From Nematostella vectensis (lineage: Eukaryota > Cnidaria > Anthozoa > Actiniaria > Edwardsiidae): a stretch of DNA of 60,000 nucleotides. Below the pieces are notes generated by a model. It did not search any database. It was given only the letters and a program-made list of their open reading frames with translations, and was not told where the DNA came from. How positions within the stretch are numbered: position 1 is the first letter of the stretch; each line of letters opens with the position of its first letter. Of the stretch, positions 29,381-42,870 are shown in pieces. The stretch is from assembly GCF_932526225.1 (NCBI RefSeq), contig NC_064048.1, positions 1,357,340 through 1,417,339 on the forward strand. Reading direction: 5' to 3'. Position numbers and translations under genes: made by a program.

Positions 29381-32300
29381 AGAAGGGATGGGTGGTATAC
29401 AAGAAGAGATGGGTGGTATACACGAAGGGATGGGTGGGTATACAAGAGGGTATGGGTGGTATACAAGAAGGGATGGGTGGTGTACAAGAAGGTATGGGTG
29501 GTATACAAGAAGGGATGGGTGGTATACGAGAAGGGATGGGTGGTATACAAGAAGGGATGGGTGGTATACAAGAAGGGATGTGTGGTGTACAAGAAGGGAT
29601 GGATGGTATACAAGAAGGTATGGGTTGTATACAAGAAGGGATGGATGGTATACAAGAAGGTATGGGTTGTATACAAGAAGGGATGGGTGGTATACAAGAA
29701 CGTATGGGTGGTATACAAGGAGGGATGGGTGGTATACAAGAAGGGATGGGTGGTATACAAGAAGGGAAGGGTGGTATACAAGAAGGGATGGGTGGTTTAC
29801 AAGAAGGGAAGGGTGGTATACAAGAAGGTATGGGTTGTATACAAGAAGGGATGTGTGGTATACAAGAAGGGATGGGTGGTATACAAAAAGGGATGGGTGG
29901 TATACGAGAAGGGATGGGTGGTATACAAGAAGGGAGGGGTGGGTATACAAGAAGGGAAGGGTGGTATACAAGAAGGGTGGTATACAAGATGGGATGGGTG
30001 GTATACAAGAAGGGATGGGTGGTATACAAGAAGGGAGGGGTGGGTATACAAGAAGGGAAGGGTGGTATACAAGAAGGTATGGGTGGTATACAAGAATGGA
30101 TGGGTGGTATACAAGAAGGGATGGGTGGTATACGAGAAGGGATGGGTGGTGTACAAGAAGGGATGGGTGGTATACAAGAAGGGATGGATGGTATACAAGA
30201 AGGGTGGTGTACAAAAAGGGATGGATGGTATACAAGAAGGGATGTGTGGTATACAAGAAGGGATGTGTGGTATACAAGAAGGGTTTTGTACAAGAAGGGA
30301 TGGATGGCATACAAGAAGGGATGTGTGGTATACAAGAAGGGGTGGGTGGTATACACGAAGGGGTGTGTGGTATACAAGAAGGGATGGGTGGTGTACAAGA
30401 AGGGATGGATGGTATACAAGAAGGGATGGGTGGTATACAAGAAGGGATGGGTGGTATAGAAGAAGGGATGGGTGATATACAAGAAGGGATGGGTGGTATA
30501 CAAGAAGGGATGTGTGGTATACAAGAAGGGATGGGTGGTATACAAGAAGGGTTTTGTACAAGAAGGGATGGATGGCATACAAGAAGGGATGTGTGGTATA
30601 CAAGAAGGGGTGGGTGGTATACACGAAGGGATGTGTGGTATACAAGAAGGGATGGGTGGTGTACAAGAAGGGATGGATGGTATACAAGAAGGGATGGGTG
30701 GTATACAAGAAGGGATGGGTGGTATACAAGAAGGGATGGGTGATATACAAGAAGGGATGGGTGGTTTACACGAATGGATGGGTGGTATACAAGAAGGGAT
30801 GGGTGGTGTACAAGAAGGTATGGGTGGTGTACAAGAAGGGATGTGTGGTATACAAGAAGGGATGGGTGGTATACAAGAAGGGATGTGTGGTATACAAGAA
30901 GGGATGGGTGGTATACAAGAAGGGATGTGTGGTATACAAGAAGGGATGTGTGGTATACAAGAAGGGATGGGTGGTATACAAGAAGGGATGTGTGGTATAC
31001 AAGAAGGGATGTGTGGTATACAAGAAGGGATGGGTGGTGTACAAGAAGGTATGGGTGGTATACAAGAAGGGATGTGTGGTATACAAGAAGGGATGGGTGG
31101 TATACAAGAAGGGATGTGTGGTATACGAGAAGGGATGGGTGGTATACAAGAAGGGAGGGGTGGGTATACAAGAAGGGAAGGGTGGTATACAAGAAGGGTG
31201 GTAAACAAGAAGGGATGGGTGGTATACAAGAAGGGATGGGTGGTATACAAGAAAGGATGGGTGGTATACAAGAAGGGATGGGTGGTATACAAAAAGGGAT
31301 GGGTGGTATACGAGAAGGGATGGGTGGTGTACAAGAAAGGATGGGTGGTATACAAGAAGGGATGGATAGTATACAAGAAGGGTGGTGTACAAAAAGGGAT
31401 GGATGATATACAAGAAGGGATGTGTGGTATACAAGAAGGGATGTGTGGTATACAAGAAGGGTTTTGTACAAGAAGGGATGGATGGCATACAAGAAGGGAT
31501 GTGTGGTATACAAGAAGGGGTGGGTGGTATACACGAAGGAATGTGTGGTATACAAGAAGGGATGGGTGGTATACAAGAAGGGATGGGTGGTGTACAAAAA
31601 GGGATGGATGGTATACAAGAAGGGATGTGTGGTATACAAGAAGGGATGTGTGGTATACAAGAAGGGATGTGTGGTATACAAGAAGGGTTTTGTACAAGAA
31701 GGGATGGATGGCATACAAGAAGGGATGTGTGGTATACAAGAAGGGATGGGTGGTATACGAGAAGGGATGGGTGGTATACAAGAAGGGAGGGGTGGGTATA
31801 CAAGAAGGGAAGGGTGGTATACAAGAAGGGTGTATACAAGATGGGATGGGTGGTATACAAGAAGGGATGGGTGGTATACAAGAAGGGAGGGGTGGGTATA
31901 CAAGAAGGGAAGGGTGGTATACAAGAAGGTATGGGTGGTATACAAGAAGGGATGGGTGGTATACAAGTAGGGATGGGTGGTATACGAGAAGGGATGGGTG
32001 GTGTACAAGAAGGGATGGGTGGTATACAAGAAGGGATGGATGGTATACAAGAAGGGTGGTGTACAAAAAGGGATGGATGGTATACAAGAAGGGATGTGTG
32101 GTATACAAGAAGGGTTTTGTACAAGAAGGGATGGATGGCATACAAGAAGGGATTTGTGGTATACAAGAAGGGGTGGGTGGTATACACGAAGGGATGTGTG
32201 GTATACAGGAAGGGATGGGTGGTGTACAAGAAGGGATGGATGGTATACAAGAAGGGATGGGTGGTATACAAGAAGGGATGGGTGGTATACAAGAAGGGAT

Positions 32301-35300
32301 GGGTGATATACAAGAAGGGATGGGTGGTATACACGAAGAGATGGGTGGTGTACAAGAAGGGATGGGTGTTATACAAGAAGGGATGGGTGGTATACAAGAA
32401 GGGATGGGTGGTATACGAGAAGGGATGGGTGGTGTACAAGAAGGGATGGGTGGTGTACAAGAAGGGATGGATGGTATACAAGAAGGGATGGGTGGTATAC
32501 AAGAAGGGATGGGTGGTATACAAGAAGGGATGGGTGATATACAAGAAGGGATGGGTGGTATACACGAAAAGATGGGTGGTGTACAAGAAGGGATGGGTGT
32601 TAACAAGAAGGGATGGGTGGTATACAAGAAGGGATGGTTGGTATACAAGAAGGGATGGATGGTATACAAGAAGGGTGGTGTACAAAAAAGGGATGGATGG
32701 TATACAAAAAGGGATGTGTGGTATACAAGAAGGGATGAGTGGTATACAAGAAGGGTTTTGTACAAGAAGGGATGGATGGCATACAAGAAGGGATGTGTGG
32801 TATACAAGAAGGGGTGGGTGGTATACACGAAGGGATGTGTGGTATACAAGAAGGGATGGGTGGTGTACAAGAAGGGATGGATGGTATACGAGAAGGGATG
32901 GGTGGTATACAAGAAGGGAGGGGTGGGTATACAAGAAGGGAAGGGTGGTATACAAGAAGGGTGGTAAACAAGAAGGGATGGGTGGTATACAAGAAGGGAT
33001 GGGTGGTATACAAGAAGGGATGGGTGATATACAAGAAGGGATGGTTGGTTTACACGAATGGATGGGTGGTATACAAGAAGGGATGGGTGGTGTACAAGAA
33101 GGTATGGGTGGTATACAAGAAGGGATGGGTGGTATACAAGAAGAGATGGGTGGTATACAAGAAGGGATGTGTGGTGTACAAGAAGGGATGGGTGGTGTAC
33201 AAGAAGGTATGGGTGGTATACAAGAAGGGATGGGTGGTATACAAGAAGGGATGTGTGGTATACAAGAAGGGATGGGTGGTATACAAGAAGGGATGGGTGG
33301 TATACAAGAAGGGATGGATGGTATACAAGAAGGGAGGGGTGGGTATACAAGACGGGAAGGGTGGTATACAAGAAGGGTGGTATACAAGATGGGATGGGTG
33401 GTATACAAGAAGGGATGGGTGGTATACAAGAAGGGAGGGGTGGGTATACAAGAAGGGAAGGGTGGTATACAAGAAGGTATGGGTGGTATACAAGAAGGGA
33501 TGGGTGGTATACAAGAAGGGATGGGTGGTATACAAGAAGGGATGGATGGTATACAAGAAGGGATGGGTGGTATACAAGAAGGGATGGCTGGTATAGAAGA
33601 AGGGATGGGTGGTATACGAGAAGGGATGGGTGGTATACAAGAAGGGAGGGGTGGGTATACAAGAAGGGAAGGGTGGTATACAAGAAGGGTGGTAAACAAG
33701 AAGGGATGGGTGGTATACAAGAAGGGATGGGTGGTATACAAGAAGGGATGGGTGGTATACAAGAAGGGATGGGTGCTATACAAGAAGGGATGGGTGGTAT
33801 ACGAGAAGGGATGGGTGGTGTACAAGAAAGGATGGGTGGTATACAAGAAGGGATGGATGGTATACAAGAAGGGTGGTGTACAAAAAGGGATGGATGGTAT
33901 ACAAGAAGGGATGTGTGGTATACAAGAAGGAATGTGTGGTATACAAGAAGGGTTTTGTACAAGAAGGGATGGATGGCATACAAGAAGGGATGTGTGGTAT
34001 ACAAGAAGGGGTGGGTGGTATACACGAAGAAATGTGTGGTATACAAGAAGGGATGGGTGGTGTACAAGAAGGGATGGATGGTATACAAGAAGGGATGGGT
34101 GGTATACAAGAAGGGATGGGTGTTATACAAGAAGGGATGGGTGGTATACAAGAAGGGATGGGTGGTATACAAGAAGGGATGGATGGTATACAAGAAGGGT
34201 GGTGTACTATACAAGAAGGGATGGGTGGTTTACACGAAGGGATGGGTGGTAAACAAGAAGAGATGGGTGGTGTACAAGAAGGGAAGGGTGGTATACAAGA
34301 AGGGATGTGTGGTTTACAAGAAGGGATGGGTGGTATACAAGAAGGGAGGTAAACAAGAAGGGATGGGTGGTATACAAGAAGGGATGGGTGGTATACAAGA
34401 AGGGATGGGTGGTATACAAGAAGGGAGGGGTGGGTATACAAGAAGGGAAGGGTGGTATACAAGAAGGGATGGGTGGTATACAAGAAGGGATTGGTGGTAT
34501 ACAAGAAGGGATGGGTGGTATACAAGAAGGTATGGGTGCTATACAAGAAGGTATGGTGTACAAGAAGGGATGGGTGGTATACAAGAAGGGATGGGTGGTA
34601 TACACGAAGGGATGGGTGGGTATACAAGAGGGTATGGGTGGTATACAAGAAGGGATGGGTGGTGTACAAGAAGGTATGGGTGGTATACAAGAAGGGATGT
34701 GTGGTATACAAGAAGGGATGGGTGGTATACAAGAAGGGATGGGTGGTGTACACGAATGGAGGGGTGGGTATACAAGAAGGGAGGGGTGGGTATACAAGAA
34801 GGGAAGGGTGGTATACAAGAAGGGTGGTATACAAGATGGGATGGGTGGTATACAAGAAGGGATGGGTGGTATACAAGAAGGGAGGGGTGGTATACAAGAA
34901 GGGATGGGTGGTATACAAGAAGGGATGTGTGGTATACAAGAAGGGATGGGTGGTTTACACGAAGGGATGGGTGGTAAACAAGAAGAGATGGGTGGTGTAC
35001 AAGAAGGGAAGGGTGGTATACAAGAAGGGATGTGTGGTTTACAAGAAGGGATGGGTGGTATACAAGAAGGGATGTGTGGTTTACAAGAAGGGATGGGTGG
35101 TATACAAGAAGGGATGGGTGGTATACGAGAAGGGATGGGTGGTATACAAGAAGGGAAGGGTGGTATACAAGAAGGGAGGTAAACAAGAAGGGATGGGTGG
35201 TATACAAGAAGGGATGGGTGGTATACAAGAAGGGATGGGTGGTATACAAGAAGGGAGGGGTGGGTATACAAGAAGGGAAGTGTGGTATACAAGAAGGGAT

Positions 35301-38300
35301 GGGTGGTATACAAGAAGGGATGGGTGGTATACAAGAAGGGATGGGTGGTATACAAGAAGGTATGGGTGCTATACAAGAAGGTATGGTGTACAAGAAGGGA
35401 TGGGTGGTATACAAGAAGGGATGGGTGGTATACACGAAGGGATGGGTGGGTATACAAGAGGGTATGGGTGGTATACAAGAAGGGATGGGTGGTGTACAAG
35501 AAGGTATGGGTGGTATACAAGAAGGGATGTGTGGTATACAAGAAGGGATGGGTGGTATACAAGAAGGGATGGGTGGTATACGAGAAGGGATGGGTGGTAT
35601 ACAAGAAGAGAGGGGTGGGTATACAAGAAGGGAAGGGTGGTATACAAGAAGGGTGGTATACAAGATGGGATGGGTGGTATACAAGAAGGGATGGGTGGTA
35701 TACAAGAAGGGAGGGGTGGGTATACAAGAAGGGAAGGGTGGTATACAAGAAGGTATGGGTGGTGTACAAAAAGGGATGGATGGTATACAAGAAGGGATGT
35801 GTGGTATACAAGAAGGGATGTGTGGTATACAAGAAGGGTTTTGTACAAGAAGGGATGGATGGCATACAAGAAGGGATGTGTGGTATACAAGAAGGGTTGG
35901 GTGGTATACACGCAGGGATGTGTGGTATACAAGAAGGGATGGGTGGTGTACAAGAAGGGATGGATGGTATACAAGAAGGGATGGGTGGTATACAAGAAGG
36001 GATGGGTGGTATAGAAGGGATGGGTGATATACAAGAAGGGATGGGTGGTATACAAGAAGGGATGTGTGGTATACAAGAAGGGATGTGTGGTATACAAGAA
36101 GGGATGGGTGGTGTACAAGAAGGGATGGATGGTATACAAGAAGGGATGGGTGGTATACAAGAAGGGATTGGTGGTATACAAGAAGGGATGGGTGATATAC
36201 AAGAAGGGATGGGTGGTTTACACGAATGGATGGGTGGTATACAAGAAGGGATGGGTGGTGTACAAGAAGGTATGGGTGGTATACAAGAAGGGATGTGTGG
36301 TATACAAGAAGGGATGGGTGGTATACAAGAAGGGATGTGTGGTATACAAGAAGGGATGGGTGGTGTACAAGAAGGGATGGATGGTATACAAGAAGGGATG
36401 GGTGGTATACAAGAAGGGATTGGTGGTATACAAGAAGGGATGGGTGATATACAAGAAGGGATGGGTGGTTTACACGAATGGATGGGTGGTATACAAGAAG
36501 GGATGGGTGGTGTACAAGAAGGTATGGGTGGTATACAAGAAGGGATGTGTGGTATACAAGAAGGGATGGGTGGTATACAAGAAGGGATGGGTGGTATACG
36601 AGAAGGGATGGGTGGTATACAAAAAGGGAGGGGTGGGTATACAAGAAGGGAAGGGTGGTATACAAGAAGGGTGGTAAACAAGAAGGGATGGGTGGTATAC
36701 AAGAAGGGATGGGTGGTATACAAGAAGGGATGGGTGGTATACAAGAAGGGATGGGTGGTATACAAGAAGGGATGGGTGGTATACAAGAAGGGATGGGTGG
36801 TGTACAAGAAAGGATGGGTGGTATACAAGAAGGGATGGATGGTATACAAGAAGGGTGGTGTACAAAAAGGGATGGATTGTATACAAGAAGGGATGATTGG
36901 TATACAAGAAGGGATGTGTGGTATACAAGAAGGGTTTTGTACAAGAAGGGATGGATGGCATACAAGAAGGGATGTGTGGTATACAAGAAGGGGTGGGTGG
37001 TATACACGAAGGAATGTGTGGTATACAAGAAGGGATGGGTGGTATACAAGAAGGGATGGGTGGTGTACAAAAAGGGATGGATGGTATACAAGAAGGGATG
37101 TGTGGTATACAAGAAGGGATGTGTGGTATACAAGAAGGGTTTTGTACAAGAAGGGATGGATGGCATACAAGAAGGGATGTGTGGTATACAAGAAGGGATG
37201 GGTGGTATACGAGAAGGGATGGGTGGTATACAAGAAGGGAGGGGTGGGTATACAAGAAGGGAAGGGTGGTATACAAGAAGGGTGTATACAACATGGGATG
37301 GGTGGTATACAAGAAGGGATGGGTGGTATACAAGAAGGGAGGGGTGGGTATACAAGAAGGGAAGGGTGGTATACAAGAAGGGTGGTAAACAAGAAGGGAT
37401 GGGTGGTATACAAGAAGGGATGGGTGGTATACAAGAAGGGATGGGTGGTATACAAGAAGGGATGGGTGGTATACAAGAAGGGATGGGTGGTATACAAGAA
37501 GGGATGGGTGGTGTACAAGAAAGGATGGGTGGTATACAAGAAGGGATGGATGGTATACAAGAAGGGTGGTGTACAAAAAGGGATGGATTGTATACAAGAA
37601 GGGATGATTGGTATACAAGAAGGGATGTGTGGTATACAAGAAGGGTTTTGTACAAGAAGGGATGGATGGCATACAAGAAGGGATGTGTGGTATACAAGAA
37701 GGGGTGGGTGGTATACAAGAAGGGATGGGTGGTATACGAGAAGGGATGGGTGGTGTACAAGAAGGGATGGGTGGTATACAAGAAGGGATGGATGGTATAC
37801 AATAAGGGTGGTGTACAAAAAGGGATGGATGGTATACAAGAAGGGATGTGTGGTATACAAGAAGGGATGTGTGGTATACAAGAAGGGTTTTGTACAAGAA
37901 GGGATGGATGGCATACAAGAAGGGATGTGTGGTATACAAGAAGGGGTGGGTGGTATACACGAAGGGATGTGTGGTATACAAGAAGGGATGGGTGGTGTAC
38001 AAGAAGGGATGGATGGTATACAAGAAGGGATGGGTGGTATACAAGAAGGGATGGGTGGTATACAATAAGTGTGGTATACAAGAAGGGATGGGTGGTATAC
38101 AAGAAGGGATGGGTGGTATACAAGAAGGGATGGGTGGTATACAAGAAGGGAGGGGTGGGTATACAAGAAGGGATGGGTGGTATACAAGAAGGGTGGTATA
38201 CAAGAAGGTATGGGTGGTATACAAGAAGGGATGGGTGGTATACAAGAAGGGATGGGTGGTATACGAGAAGGGATGGGTGGTGTACAAGAAGGGATGGGTG

Positions 38301-41300
38301 GTATACAAGAAGGGATGGATGGTATACAAGAAGGGTGGTGTACAAAAAGGGATGGATGGTATACAAGAAGGGATGTGTGGTATACAAGAAGGGTTTTGTA
38401 CAAGAAGGGATGGATGGCATACAAGAAGGGATGTGTGGTATACAAGAAGGGGTGGGTGGTATACACGAAGGGATGTGTGGTATACAAGAATTGATGGGTG
38501 GTGTACAAGAAGGGATGGATGGTATACAAGAAGGGATGGGTGTATACAAGAAGGGATGGGTGGTATACAAGAAGGGATGGGTGATATACAAGAAGGGATG
38601 GGTGATATACAAGAAGGGATGGGTGGTGTACAAGAAGGTATGGGTGGTAAACAAGAAGGGATGGGTGGTATACAAGAAGGTATGGGTGGTATACAAGAAG
38701 GGATGGGTGGTATACAAGAAGGGATGGGTGGTATACGAGAAGGGATGGGTGGTGTACAAGAAGGTATGGGTGGTATACAAGAAGGGGTGGGTGGTATACA
38801 AGAAGGGATGGGTGGTATACGAGAAGGGATGGGTGGTGTACAAGAAGGGATGGGTGGTATACAAGAAGGGATGGATGGTATACAAGAAGGGTGGTGTACA
38901 AAAAGGGATGGATGGTATACAAGAAGGGATGTGTGGTATACAAGAAGGGATGTGTGGTATACAAGAAGGGTTTTGTACAAGAAGGGATGGATGGCATACA
39001 AGAAGGGATGGGTGGTATACAAGAAGGGATGGGTGGTGTACAAGAAGGGATGGATGGTATACAAGAAGGGATGGGTGGTATACAAGAAGGGATGGGTGGT
39101 ATACAAGAAGGGATGGATGGTATACAAGAAGGGATGGGTGGTATACAAGAAGGGATGGGTGGTATACGAGAAGGGATGGGTGGTGTACAAGAAGGGATGG
39201 GTGGTATACAAGAAGGTATGGGTGGTATACAAGAAGGGATGGGTGGTATACAAGAAGGGATGGATGGTATACAAGAAGGGATGGGTGGTATACAAGAAGG
39301 GATGGGTGGTATACGAGAAGGGATGGGTGGTGTACAAGAAGGGATGGGTGGTATACAAGAAGGTATGGGTGGTATACAAGAAGGGTGGTGTACAAAAATG
39401 GATGGATGGTATACAAGAAGGGATGTGTGGTATACAAGAAGGGATGTGTGGTATACAAGAAGGGTTTTGTACAAGAAGGGATGGATGGCATACAAGAAGG
39501 GATGTGTGGTATACAAGAAGGGGTGGGTGGTATACACGAAGGGATGGGTGGTATACAAGAAGGGATGGGTGGTATACAAGAAGGGATGGGTGGTATACAA
39601 GAAGGGATGGGTGGTATACAAGAAGGGATGGTTGGTATACAAGAAGGGATGGGTGGTATACGAGAAGGGATGGGTGGTGTACAAGAAGGGATGGGTGGTA
39701 TACAAGAAGGGATGGATGGTATACAAGAAGGGTGGTGTACAAAAATGGATGGATGGTATACAAGAAGGGATGTGTGGTATACAAGAAGGGATGTGTGGTA
39801 TACAAGAAGGGTTTTGTACAAGAAGGGATGGATGGCATACAAGAAGGGATGTGTGGTATACAAGAAGGGGTGGGTGGTATACACGAAGGGATGTGTGGTA
39901 TACAAGAAGGGATGGGTGGTGTACAAGAAGGGATGGATGGTATACAAGAAGGGATGGATGGTATACAAGAAGGGATGTGTGGTATACAAGAAGGGGTGGG
40001 TGGTATACACGAAGGGATGGGTGGTATACAAGAAGGGATGGGTGGTATACAAGAAGGGATGGGTGGTATACAAGAAGGGATGGGTGGTATACAAGAAGGG
40101 ATGTGTGGTATACAAGAAGGGATGTGTGGTATACAAGAAGGTATGGGTGGTGTACAAGAAGGTATGGGTGGTATACGAGAAGGGATGGGTGGTATACAAG
40201 AAGGGTGGTGTACTATACAAGAAGGAATGGGTGGTGTACAAGAAGGGATGGGTGGTATAGAAGAAGGGATGGATGGTATACAAGAAGGGTGGTGTACAAA
40301 AAGGGATGGATGGTATACAAGAAGGGATGGGTGGTATACGAGAAGGGATGGGTGGTGTACAAGAAGGGATGGGTGGTATACGAGAAGGGATGGGTGGTAT
40401 ACAAGAAGGGATGGATGGTGTACAAGAAGGGATGGGTGGTATACGAGAAGGGATGGGTGGTGTACAAGAAGGGATGGGTGGTATAGAAGAAGTGATGGAT
40501 GGTATACAAGAAGGGTGGTGTACAAAAAGGGATGGATGGTATACAAGAAGGGATGGGTGGTATACAAGAAGGGATGTGTGGTATACAAGAAGGGATGTGT
40601 GGTATACAAGAAGGGGTGGGTGGTATACATGAAGGGATGGCTGGTGTACAAGAAGGGATGGGTGGTATACAAGAAGGGATGTGTGGTATACAAGAAGGGA
40701 TGGGTGGTATACAAGAAGGGATGTGTGGTATACAAGAAGGGATGGGTGGTATACAAGAAGGGATGGGTGGTATACAAGAAGGGATGAGTGGTATACGAGA
40801 AGGGATGGGTGGTATACAAGAAGGGAGGGGTAGGTATACAAGAAGGGAAGGGTGGTATACAATAAGGGTGGTATACAAGAAGGGATGGGTGGTATACAAG
40901 AAGGGATGGGTGGTATACAAGAAGGGATGGGTGGTATACAAGAAGGGAGGGGTGGGTATACAAGAAGGGATGGGTGGTATACAAGAAGGGTGGTATACAA
41001 GAAGGTATGGGTGGTATACAAGAAGGGATGGGTGGTATACAAGAAGGGATGGGTGGTATACGAGAAGGGATGGGTGGTGTACAAGAAGGGATGGGTGGTA
41101 TACAAGAAGGGATGGATGGTATACAAGAAGGGTGGTGTACAAAAAGGGATGGATGGTATACAAGAAGGGATGTGTGGTATACAAGAAGGGTTTTGTACAA
41201 GAAGGGATGGATGGCATACAAGAAGGGATGTGTGGTATACAAGAAGGGGTGGGTGGTATACACGAAGGGATGTGTGGTATACAAGAAGGGATGGGTGGTG

Positions 41301-42184
41301 TACAAGAAGGGATGGATGGTATACAAGAAGGGATGGGTGGTATACAAGAAGGGATGTGTGGTATACAAGAAGGGATGGGTGATATACAAGAAGGGATTGG
41401 TGGTATACACGAAGGGATGGGTGGTGTACAAGAAGGGATGGGTGGTATACAAGAAGGGTGGTATACAAGAAGGTATGGGTGGTATACAAGAAGGGATGGG
41501 TGGTATATAAGAAGTGATGGGTGGTATACGAGAAGGGATGGGTGGTGTACAAGAAGGGATGGGTGGTATACAAGAAGGGATGGATGGTATACAAGAAGGG
41601 TGGTGTACAAAAAGGGATGGATGGTATACAAGAAGGGATGTGTGGTATACAAGAAGGGATGTGTGGTATACAAGAAGGGTTTTGTACAAGAAGGGATGGA
41701 TGGCATACAAGAAGGGATGTGTGGTATACAAGAAGGGGTGGGTGGTATACACGAAGGGATGGGTGGTGTACAAGAAGGGATGGGTGGTAAACGAGAAGGG
41801 ATGGGTGGTGTACAAGAAGGGATGGGTGGTATACAAGAAGGGATGGATGGTTTACAAGAAGGGTTGTGTACAAAAAGGGATGGATGGTATACAAGAAGGG
41901 ATGGGTGGTATACAAGAAGGGATGTGTGGTATACAAGAAGGGATGTGTGGTATACAAGAAGGGGTGGGTGGTATACACGAAGGGATGGGTGGTGTACAAG
42001 AAGGGATGGGTGGTATACAAGAAGGGATGTGTGGTATACAAGAAGGGATGGGTGGTATACAAGAAGGGATGGGTGGTATACAAGAAAGGATGGGTGGTAT
42101 ACAAGAAGGGATGGGTGATATACAAGAAGGGATGGGTGGTATACACGAAGGGATGGGTGGTGTACAAAAAGGGATGGGTGGTAT

Positions 42185-42870
42185 AGATCTCAGATCATAT
42201 CACTATTTCTCTGTTTTGATATACAGTCATGTGCAAAAACGGCACTTGAACATAGTTTAAATCAATAAGGACTATAACCAGGGGGCGGCTGCAAAATACC
42301 CTGCTTTCTTCCTGCGTATAAATTTTAAGTTAAGTTTACCGTTTTAGGTTAAGTTTACAGTTTCACGACTGTTATTGTGTCGTATTATTTATTTGTTTGT
42401 AGCTCCACGATAAAGTAACAGAATGGACTTTTTCCCCTATATAACGCGACGTTGTGCGGATGAGGATGCATCAGGATGCTCAGAGAGGACAAACCTTTGA
42501 ATTCTGAAGTTATCCTCTATGTAAGAACTACAGGCAAAATCCCAATGTCCTTTAATGGTTCTAAACTTCCGCAAATAGTTTTTTATTTTGTAGTTTTAAT
42601 CATACAGGAAGGAAATCACGGTTACACCCCCCGATGCTTGGCTTGAGATTCGCCTTGTTTACCCATTTAGCTGAACAATTTCTGGTATTTCGTTCCAGCT
42701 CGCAGAACAAACACCCCCCCACCCACCCACACACCTAACCCAGTAAAGAGGGGTACGTAAGGGGGTTGCGAAAAAACCGCAATACCGCACAGAAAAACGC
42801 AAAACCGTCAATAACCGTTAACCGTGCAGTCTTACGCCCCCTCTCAGTAAAATGGATAGCTTTTTAGAAC
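42185..42870. other. Unique flank of the array, no gene seen
   Basis: Ordinary AT-rich sequence begins immediately after the last repeat unit (TATAGATCTCAGATC). It holds a short local duplication (AAGTTAAGTTTAC and GGTTAAGTTTAC at about 42326-42360) and a C-rich run near 42710-42730. I see no exon, RNA gene or recognisable mobile element. Confidence 0.6.

Larger units (their letters stand above)
1..42184. repeat. Giant 21-bp minisatellite/satellite array
   Basis: The unit reads GGGATGGGTGG followed by TATACAAGAA on the plus strand and is repeated about 2,000 times without interruption by unique DNA. It starts before the window and ends at about 42184, where the sequence changes at once to non-repetitive DNA. 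Common variants are GGATGG or GTGTGG in place of GGGTGG, GTGTAC for GTATAC, CACGAA or CGAGAA for CAAGAA, and GGGAAGGG for GGGATGGG. Length variants of 22 bp (GGGAGGGGTGGG...), 16 bp (GGGTGGTGTACAAAAA and GGGTTTTGTACAAGAA) and 15 bp (GGGTGTATACAAGAT) recur. The plus-strand unit has nine G, seven A, four T and one C. All six reading frames are stop-free in the consensus: MGGIQEG, WYTRRDG, VVYKKGW forward and PSCIPPI, HPFLYTT, SLLVYHP reverse. The many long ORFs are therefore by-products of composition. I see no splice, start or codon-based evidence for a protein. Confidence 0.97.

Noticed and set aside
1-42184. CRISPR array or bacterial repeat
   Set aside because: Units are head-to-tail without unique spacers, and the flanking genes are spliced animal genes.
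10-42260. Dozens of long ORFs (up to 2,542 codons) on both strands across the array
   Set aside because: All six frames of the 21-bp consensus lack stops, ORFs overlap on both strands, heptads change whenever a 22-, 16- or 15-bp unit occurs, and there is no start, splice or domain evidence.
42280-42292. CTCF-like motif ACCAGGGGGCGGC at the array border
   Set aside because: Only the core matches, and cnidarians are reported to lack CTCF, so an insulator call is not justified.
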